A DNA stretch of 12,606 nt, taken from Phoronis ovalis (Eukaryota; Phoronida; Phoronidae). Location: contig JAOXYB010043682.1 of NCBI GenBank assembly GCA_028565635.1, positions 1 to 12,606 on the forward strand. Direction: 5' to 3'. Both the position numbers and the translations under genes were made by a program. This document shows positions 8,101-12,606 of the stretch, piece after piece (positions within the stretch are counted from its first letter, which is position 1; each line of letters opens with the position of its first letter). The notes under the pieces were generated by a model, which was not told the origin of the DNA, ran no database searches, and saw only the letters and a program-made list of their open reading frames with translations.

Positions 8101-11100
8101 GTGTATACGCAAATTGCTTTTTTGTACTTATGTCTACACCTTCATAAATGCGATGTTTGCAATAGAGAAGGTTTAGTCCCACAGTAATATTAGCATCCAA
8201 TCAGAGAGGAGCATGAAGCTGATTAAGGAATGATGGAGATTGCATTTGTTACCTTATGTGCAAAGTAGATAGCTCTTGTAGGCTTCTTAGACAGTAAGCA
8301 GTAGTATCCCATAGCAACCCAAGATTCTGAGGCACTCTCGTTAGCTGACATCATCTGAGTAGATAAACTGAAACATTAAAGAATAAACACTATATATATA
8401 TATGGAATAATTCTTATTTCTACAACTAGTGTAAGTAACTGACATTCGGTACTTAACATAGGGATAGTACAATTTTAAAAATTTGTAGTATAAAGTTAAC
8501 TTTAATCGCATTTACAATTATACAATTATTTACCTTTCTAGAGGTTTAGTTTTTTTGTCTTTGGCTAGCAAAAATGCTAGAACATCCATATGTTTAGTAA
8601 AAAGTGGGTCAAGGGCATGGACCTAAAATCAAAAGAATTTTAAGAATAACCATCTATATAACACCTGTACACACGCACACACACATATATTACATATTAA
8701 TTAATGTTACAAACTGCACAATATTTTAAATGTTTTAATTCTTAAATATGATAAAGTCACACAAATTCTGAGAAAAACCAATGTGGCTACAACTGTCTAT
8801 GAAGTCTCTTAATACAGTCAAATGTGGGACAAGAACATCTTTACGTCTGGAAAGTTTACAAATATTGTTATACCTGTTTTAGCAGTGTCGATGCTGCATC
8901 GTAGTCACCATTGAGGAAATGATTGTAACCAATACTGGATAAAACCTCTGAACTTTGATGCATATTGTACTGAAATAAACATAATAAGGAACATTTTTAA
9001 TATACACAAATATTTCACTGTGTTGTTTAGTTGGCGGATTGGATGGATTTTCTTTTTTAGAAGTTATAAATTCTAAAATCTTTAGCTGGATTATGGCCTA
9101 AAACAAACCATCCAATAAAAAAGCAAAAGGAGCTTCTTCAAAAATTCTTAATCAATCTTTATTTCAAACAGCTTCTGTTTTATTTGAATGAATAGTACAG
9201 TAAATGTTAAAAATATAATCAAATTATTAAGTCAACCATGGAACATAAAATTTAGCTTACAAGAAAATTTGCAGCTTAAACACAATCAGTATAAGCATTT
9301 ACTTTTTTTTTGCATCAGTTGACAAACTGCATAACACGCCTGTATGGTAAATTGATATAATTTACCTTAGCGCTGATGTTTTTTAGTGTTGTAACAGCTG
9401 CCTGATAATCTCTGTTTGCTGAGCAAGCTCTGGCCTGGATCCACGAAGATAACCTGCAAAACAGTACAAAATATAAATGACTTAATACTCATATAAAGAA
9501 GTCAAGTCTCCCATTGCGAACTGGAGACTCCGGCGTTGTAGTTCGTTTTCTGCCATTTTGCTTTCAATAGCAAATTATCTAGAAATACAAAATCTCAAGA
9601 TAACATCCTTGACAGATATTCTCATATAGCATGTAATATGGATACTATATACAACTGAAAAATTTCAAGATACCTAATGTAAAAGTTACTCTAAACCTGT
9701 TACAGATATAGCTACTCAAAGGAATTGCATGGATCGATTTCCTAAATCAAGCTATTAATTGAAAAGAAAGCAAACATTTGGTTACTTCAGGCAGTTTGAA
9801 TCAATTTTTCCACCTAAGTGACATGTAAGAAATTATGAAAGGACAGTTCATGTCGACTCCATTCATAAAGAGTTAGTATACATTAATTATACTAAGTTTA
9901 GCTGCCATTTACCATTCCACGTGTCCTGAACTATGCATAACAATGGAAGACACTTCTGCTCCTCTTATACCAAGTGATAACAGGCCATTAATAGCTTCCA
10001 TCGCTAGTGGTGTCTCCCTAAAAGCATAAACATATGGCATTCAGACATAATATAAGGAATTACTTTAAATCAAACATTTGCTACATAGATAGCAAATACA
10101 GTAAGCTCTCCTGATAAATAACATGCAGCTGAGAGTAAAGAGGCTCTGGATTCATCCAACACCAGTCCTGATGACATTAAACAGTAAGTAGACAAGCTTT
10201 ATATTTATTGTTTTCTAGTAGACTGAACTCATAAAGTATACTCAGTTTACAATGACCTTAACACTACATTAGATAATTTCTAAGTCTATGTATATCTGTG
10301 CACTTTAAGAACCACATGAAGCAATCTATGATAAGAAAGTAGAATGTTTTAAATCCACACTCACAATAATGTAAATGCTACAACCAACAAACAACAGATA
10401 CAAAAGATACCTAAGAACTTCCTTATAACTTGTGACTGCAGATCTGTCATTGCCTGCTTGGTGGTATTGCCTTGCCAAAGCCATGTTCACTTTTGCTGTT
10501 CTTTGTTTACCATTGATAGATTCCAGCTGTAACAAAAAGGATTAAAACTAAATTGTTTCATATTTGTGCCTAATGTGATACTGTCATAAATAACTAAACC
10601 AGTAGATGGTGGCAAATATCATACACCACCATCCTGCAACGTCATCTTGCTCAATGTATACTATCTTATGCAGCAAGTGCCAAGCAGGTTGTCTCACTGA
10701 CCACCCAATTGTCTGATACCTATTGGCATTTAGCAGAGAAAGTAGTATTCAGAAAGTTCTAATTATTAAAAGAAACTTACCACAGCAATAGCATCATGGT
10801 CTTTTTTTAGTTTACTATAACATAAATACACCTTATACTTTACATCCGCATCTGATACCATTTCCTGCAAAGAAAATTCAGCTGTTTGGATAAAACTGCA
10901 GAGTAAAACTAAAACTGGGTATACTATACATGTCATTCTGGACACGCACCTGACAAATTGCCATCCATTTCAATACCTAACTCCCACTCCAGTCTTTAAA
11001 TAGTAAGACATTTCAGGTTCAATGCTCATTGTAGTCTCGCAACCAAATCCATTCATTACAACTCTACAATTCGCTATGAAAGTATATCAGACAGAGACTT

Positions 11101-11854
11101 ACAACTCAAAGTAAACTTTTTACTTTTATAACAAGTCATTTATCAGCTGTTTAACTTTTTAATTTTTTTTCTCTGAACATTTAGTATCCTATGCGTTAAG
11201 CTAGTGACAAGTTGTACCTGAGTAAGAAGCTTCCCTCTTGACTTGCTTATTTCCTTTTTTAAATGAAGTGCTCTTCTGTATACAGTCTAAAAACATATTA
11301 ATCTCTGCACAAACAATATGCAAAGCACGTACAGAAAAAAATAATGTGTACAGTTTTGTAGTATGATTATCAAGTATTAATAAATTACTGCACTAAACTG
11401 TAACCTTTGTGATGCTAAGATATTCACTTATTTTAACCATTAACTAAAACATTGTGTCTTATAGGCTGCTGTTGAGTCAATAAAAATAAGTTGAACACTG
11501 CAGTCTTCTAAATTCAAATGTTCTCTTTAATGTGAGATTTTCAAACAGAAACCTTGACAGCAATGCTAATTAAGAAAGAGGCTTTTATCACTCATGATGA
11601 TATCAAGACCACACGACTTTGAAAGTTTGGAAAGTAAGTTTATATTAATTTTGTGCACCATAGGTTCCAAATTCTAAATTATCCTTCTTGAAATTTACTA
11701 AACTGAATTATACATGCTGGACAACACTTACCTCTGCTTTTTTATATTCCTGGAAGTGATACAATGCATCTCCATAGTATATCATCACATGATATTTCTG
11801 TATGAGATTCAGGAGGTCTTCATTATGAGCTGACATAGATAGAAGCAAGTCCAC
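5092..11854 (-). CDS. ANAPC7: Anaphase-promoting complex subunit 7 (partial, 16 exons)
   Basis: APC7 is a TPR subunit of the anaphase-promoting complex/cyclosome, the nuclear E3 ubiquitin ligase that drives mitotic exit; it forms a homodimer in the TPR lobe with APC3, APC8 and APC6 and aids coactivator binding (family knowledge). Sixteen exons join with GT-AG introns and consistent phases to 527 codons ending in TAG at 5092-5094. Vertebrate APC7 has about 565 residues, so only about 30 N-terminal residues are missing. Landmarks in order are YHVMIYYGDALYHFQEY, KVNMALARQY, SYKEVLRETPLAMEAI, DVESLLLKG, HYREAL, ARSLTLYASV, KGIELL, KLHQLLGDF and QYSMALKVDP, then an acidic tail DVDVDDIEGSVDGDLDGSD that parallels the vertebrate tail. 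At least nine segments fit the 34-residue TPR pattern. The tail differs from vertebrates only at the very end, SAWSVSDFS. No internal stop or frameshift. Assignment is very secure. Confidence 0.96.
5410..5527 (-). CDS. ANAPC7: APC7 exon, acidic tail part 1
   Basis: A G completing lysine, then 39 codons. VDPGNTSATEGLERLEK closes the TPR array (vertebrate LDPNDQKSLEGMQKME), followed by DVDVDDIEGSVD. Donor GTAAGT at 5404-5409. A plus-strand open frame over this exon is only its antisense. Confidence 0.95.
5970..6086 (-). CDS. ANAPC7: APC7 exon, last TPR
   Basis: One base completing leucine, 38 codons, then AA. SKLHQLLGDFLSHQGEKQEA and LEQYSMALK match the vertebrate CVLHRILGDFLVAVNEYQEA and MDQYSIAL. 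Acceptor AATTGCAG; donor GTGAGT. Confidence 0.97.
6221..6258. repeat. 20-bp tandem duplication in APC7 intron
   Basis: TTCACTATTTTTATTACAA (6221-6239) is repeated at 6241-6258 with one T fewer. The rest of this 445-bp intron holds nothing recognisable. Confidence 0.7.
6532..6644 (-). CDS. ANAPC7: APC7 exon, YLEAVYCLSQ segment
   Basis: 37 codons plus CT. YLEKAMKLDPNYLEAVYCLS and YEKGIEL match the vertebrate LLDKALTQRPDYIKAVVKKA and YEDGIAL. Acceptor TCTTATAG; donor GTAAGT. Confidence 0.96.
7065..7115 (-). CDS. ANAPC7: APC7 51-bp exon
   Basis: 17 codons, phase 0 on both sides (LYASVLTKDPTPMASDK), matching the vertebrate LLATVCLEDPVTQEK. Skipping it would keep the frame but delete a TPR turn. 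Confidence 0.93.
7535..7635 (-). CDS. ANAPC7: APC7 exon, GLINSYLACHR segment
   Basis: Two bases completing glycine, then 33 codons. LINSYLACHRNREAI and LGNNARSLT match the vertebrate LIECYLASNSIREAM and LGANAQTLT. Donor GTATGT. Confidence 0.95.
7750..7891 (-). CDS. ANAPC7: APC7 exon, most canonical TPR
   Basis: 47 codons plus G; the longest APC7 exon here. VESLLLKGQGLLELKKVQDA and ITHYREALNICP show the standard TPR consensus residues and match the vertebrate VQALLLKGAALRNMGRVQEA. Donor GTGGGT. Confidence 0.96.
8253..8367 (-). CDS. ANAPC7: APC7 exon, SESWVAMGYY segment
   Basis: A T completing serine, then 38 codons. SESWVAMGYYCLLSKKPTRA corresponds to the vertebrate AEPWVVSGCHSFYSKRYSRA. Acceptor TGTTTCAG; donor GTAACA. 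Confidence 0.94.
8389..8402. repeat. Short TA microsatellite in APC7 intron
   Basis: An (AT)n tract of about 14 bases just upstream (in gene direction) of the acceptor of the exon at 8253-8367. Confidence 0.6.
8534..8622 (-). CDS. ANAPC7: APC7 exon, LDPLFTKHMDVLAFLLA
   Basis: 29 codons plus AG. HALDPLFTKHMDVLAFLLAK parallels the vertebrate MLDPYLIKGMDVYGYLLAR. The lysine-rich KDKKTKP that follows sits in a TPR loop. Confidence 0.94.
8668..8687. repeat. CA-type microsatellite in APC7 intron
   Basis: An interrupted (CA)n run, ACACACGCACACACACAT-like, followed by TATATTACATATTA. It lies in the 251-bp intron between exons 8534-8622 and 8874-8969. Confidence 0.55.
8874..8969 (-). CDS. ANAPC7: APC7 exon, central TPR
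   Basis: 32 codons, phase 0. SSEVLSSIGYNHFLNGDYDAA has the G, Y and A positions of a TPR and matches the vertebrate LLGSLADLYFRAGDNKNS segment. Confidence 0.92.
9038..9115. repeat. Imperfect inverted repeat in APC7 intron
   Basis: ATTGGATGG at 9038-9046 pairs exactly with CCATCCAAT at 9107-9115. The inner TTTTTTAG (9053-9060) pairs with CTAAAA (about 9098-9103), giving an imperfect stem of about 22 bp around a 37-bp loop. It resembles a small foldback/MITE remnant; no target duplication is clear. Confidence 0.55.
9366..9453 (-). CDS. ANAPC7: APC7 exon, WLSSWIQA segment
   Basis: 88 bp: one base completing W, then 29 codons (LSSWIQARACSANRDYQAAV...). It matches the vertebrate DWLSVWIKAYAF region and a TPR helix pair. 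Confidence 0.93.
9505..9529. repeat. Short hairpin in APC7 intron
   Basis: AGTCTCC (9505-9511) and GGAGACT (9523-9529) form a perfect 7-bp stem in a locally GC-rich patch of an otherwise featureless 459-bp intron. Confidence 0.4.
9913..10017 (-). CDS. ANAPC7: APC7 exon, PLAMEAINGLLSLG segment
   Basis: The first base completes an AGG arginine codon; 34 codons follow, then TG that completes tryptophan in the next exon. TPLAMEAINGLLSLGIRGAEV parallels the vertebrate PLALDAILGLLSLSVKGAEV. Confidence 0.95.
10411..10526 (-). CDS. ANAPC7: APC7 exon, third TPR
   Basis: 38 codons plus two bases. LESINGKQRTAKVNMALARQY and SAVTSYKEVL align with the vertebrate KQRTPKINMMLANLY and SVTSYKEVL, the most conserved block of the family. 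Donor GTATCT. Confidence 0.96.
10781..10864 (-). CDS. ANAPC7: APC7 exon, second TPR
   Basis: 28 codons, phase 0. DVKYKVYLCYSKLKKDHDAIAV matches the vertebrate EVKYKMAECYTMLKQDKDAIAI. The acceptor is CTTTGCAG and the donor GTAAGT. Confidence 0.94.
11218..11286 (-). CDS. ANAPC7: APC7 exon, linker after first TPR
   Basis: 23 codons, phase 0 (TVYRRALHLKKEISKSRG...). It completes the first TPR helix and enters the basic loop, which is longer in vertebrates (ALQQKKALSKTSK region). Donor GTACAA is weak. Confidence 0.87.
11732..11854 (-). CDS. ANAPC7: APC7 exon, first in window (N-terminal TPR)
   Basis: The acceptor is ATTTTAG and the donor GTAAGT; 41 codons, phase 0. VDLLLSMSAHNEDLL corresponds to the vertebrate LLLTMSNNNPEL, and YHVMIYYGDALYHFQEYKKAE is the first TPR and dimerisation segment. 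The start codon must lie in an exon beyond the right edge, since nothing suitable occurs from 11855 to 12606. Confidence 0.93.
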
Positions 11855-12137
11855 CTAAAATGAAATTTTACGAAGTAAGCAGATGAGCATGAGCCTGGGT
11901 GACTGTGAATTGAGGTTGTCCCATGTCAAATAAGGGTGACTTGGTATAACTATAAGTCTGCTAAAAAGGTCGTGCTGTCAATTGACGGGGTGATGGATTG
12001 ACAGTTTTTCTGGCTATCACACTATGTGCAGTCTTCTGAGTATTATGAGTGAAGTCTCTACCCTAAAAATATAGCATTTAGTTAACAAAAAATATAGAAA
12101 ACTCTCAGAAACAGATAATTCATTTACTGAAAGTTAG

Positions 12138-12143
12138 AATAGA
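12138..12143. repeat. Putative target-site duplication, left (AATAGA)
   Basis: This hexamer recurs exactly at 12470-12475, immediately outside the opposite inverted repeat. Confidence 0.6.
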
Positions 12144-12178
12144 CCCCAGGGGGGGGGCAGTCAATATAAAAGTGGGTA
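12144..12178 (+). repeat. Left terminal inverted repeat
   Basis: 35 bp with a 9-base G tract. It is longer than the right arm by three G and one A in the homopolymer part; the unique part GTCAATATAAAAGTGGGTA carries the homology. Confidence 0.75.
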
Positions 12179-12198
12179 TCCACTTTCCAACATGGCTT

Positions 12199-12385
12199 TT
12201 CAAAAAAGCCCCTAACAAAGTGAAATTCTTCAAAAAATACACCCCGAAGGCAGTGAGTTTTTTGAAAAAATACACCCTTAAGGAAGTGACTTTGGGAAAA
12301 AACACCCCTAACGAAGTGTCACACCTCCAAAAAAACACTCCAATTCGTGATTTTAGCCAAAAAACAGACCCTAAGCGTGTAACGC
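12199..12385 (+). repeat. Tandem array, ~6 copies of a 30-33-bp unit
   Basis: Units start near 12199, 12229, 12262, 12295, 12328 and 12358. The core is an A6-7 tract, then ACACCCCTAA, then a GAAGTG-like block and a T-rich end. Three units are exactly 33 bp; the others are shortened. Read on the plus strand the unit is eleven codons, as FKKYTPKAVSF and LKKYTLKEVTL, so the array stays open in that frame. It divides the element into repeats plus a unique right part. Confidence 0.75.
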
Positions 12386-12395
12386 ATGTTACGCG
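12376..12395. repeat. Hairpin inside the TIR element
   Basis: CGTGTAAC (12376-12383) and GTTACGCG (12388-12395) pair over seven of eight positions around GCAT, at the junction between the tandem array and the unique right part. Confidence 0.5.
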
Positions 12396-12438
12396 CCGGC
12401 AAACAAGCCTTTCACGGGAAATTTTGTTGGAACATTCG

Positions 12439-12469
12439 TACCCACTTTCATATTGGCTGCCCCCCGGGG
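12439..12469 (-). repeat. Right terminal inverted repeat
   Basis: 31 bp, TACCCACTTTCATATTGGCTG then six C and four G. It pairs with the left arm with two mismatches outside the homopolymer. Confidence 0.75.
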
Positions 12470-12475
12470 AATAGA
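12470..12475. repeat. Putative target-site duplication, right (AATAGA)
   Basis: It directly abuts the terminal GGGG of the element and is an exact copy of 12138-12143. Confidence 0.6.
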
Positions 12476-12529
12476 TGTTAGTAAGTAATATGTTTACTCT
12501 ATAGACAGTCTATTCGGGCTTTCCTCACC

Positions 12530-12606
12530 TAAGGGACTGGTCAGAAATTACCACAGGGGGGGGGTTGGTGCATTTCAAAAACATGGTGCACAAAAAAATC
12601 CAACCC
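12530..12606. repeat. Second G-rich repeat, truncated by window end
   Basis: CTAAGGGACTGGTCAG at 12530 leads to a CAGGGGGGGGG tract identical in its 11 bases to that of the nearby TIR element, then GGGTTGG (12562-12568), which is the inverse of CCAACCC at 12600-12606. TGGTGCA occurs twice between them. It is probably the edge of another repetitive element, but only 77 bp are visible. Confidence 0.4.

Larger units (their letters stand above)
12144..12469. mobile_element. 326-bp TIR element, MITE-like, with internal tandem repeats
   Basis: The ends are inverted copies: left 12144-12178 starts CCCCA plus nine G, then CAGTCAATATAAAAGTGGGTA; the right end 12439-12469, reverse-complemented, reads CCCC plus six G, then CAGCCAATATGAAAGTGGGTA. 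The last 21 positions agree at 19. The hexamer AATAGA directly borders both ends (12138-12143 and 12470-12475), as expected of a target-site duplication. The interior is a 30-33-bp tandem array and no transposase is encoded, so it would be a non-autonomous DNA transposon. I could not assign a superfamily. The whole element is more GC-rich, with more C/G tracts, than the host intron. Confidence 0.72.
11855..12606 (-). other. 5'-most visible APC7 intron (incomplete)
   Basis: 752 bp without a coding exon on either strand. From 11855 to about 12137 it is ordinary AT-rich sequence, with one foldback, CTGTCAAT (11975-11982) against ATTGACAG (11997-12004). The rest is repeat-derived. The APC7 start exon and promoter are not in the window. 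Confidence 0.7.

Noticed and set aside
10099-10190. Plus-strand peptide KRLWIHP near 10140, recalling the RRxWVHP motif near Harbinger-type nuclease domains
   Set aside because: The match is about six residues long with stops on both sides and no further transposase motif, so coincidence is likelier.
12172-12474. 100-codon plus-strand frame over the TIR element
   Set aside because: It opens with GTG, not ATG, is made largely of the 33-bp repeat unit and both inverted repeats, and has no resemblance to a known protein, so it is not listed as a gene.
11855-12606. Search for the APC7 start exon on the minus strand
   Set aside because: No ATG-led frame resembles the expected APC7 N-terminus, so the exon is taken to lie outside the window.
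1-12606. tRNA, rRNA, CRISPR or bacterial defence genes
   Set aside because: No cloverleaf, ribosomal core sequence, spaced repeat array or prokaryotic gene structure was seen; the region is ordinary animal genic DNA apart from the repeats listed.

Overview
The window is nuclear DNA of an animal, most likely an invertebrate. It is AT-rich, its genes are cut by many short GT-AG introns (about 150 bp to 1.4 kb), and both protein-coding genes are conserved metazoan ones read with the standard genetic code. The sequence alone does not let me name the phylum. There are no operons, ribosome binding sites or other prokaryotic signals.

Layout. (1) Positions 1-3332, plus strand: the 3' half of a flotillin-2 (FLOT2/reggie-1) gene. 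Five coding exons give 230 residues covering the EA-rich coiled coil and the C-terminal region. The N-terminal SPFH half lies before the window. A long 3' UTR runs to a good poly(A) signal at 4557-4562. (2) About 4580-5091: a short non-coding gap where two genes converge tail to tail. (3) Positions 5092-11854, minus strand: ANAPC7 (APC7), a TPR subunit of the anaphase-promoting complex. Sixteen exons reconstruct in perfect phase to 527 residues ending in the acidic tail. Only a short N-terminal first exon is missing, beyond the right edge. (4) About 11855-12606: the 5'-most visible APC7 intron. It carries a compact inverted-repeat element at 12144-12469, flanked by a 6-bp direct repeat and filled with about six 30-33-bp tandem units, and then a second G-rich repeat that runs off the window.

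The two genes are functionally unrelated: one is a membrane-microdomain scaffold and the other a cell-cycle ubiquitin-ligase subunit. Their only visible link is the shared convergent 3' region, where poly(A) signals on opposite strands lie 22 bp apart.

The least ordinary material is non-coding: the terminal-inverted-repeat element with 11-codon internal repeats, a diverged 0.26-kb duplication in the last FLOT2 intron, several intronic hairpins resembling MITE remnants, and a possible intron-retention or alternative-poly(A) terminus for FLOT2. I found no RNA gene, CRISPR array or autonomous transposon.
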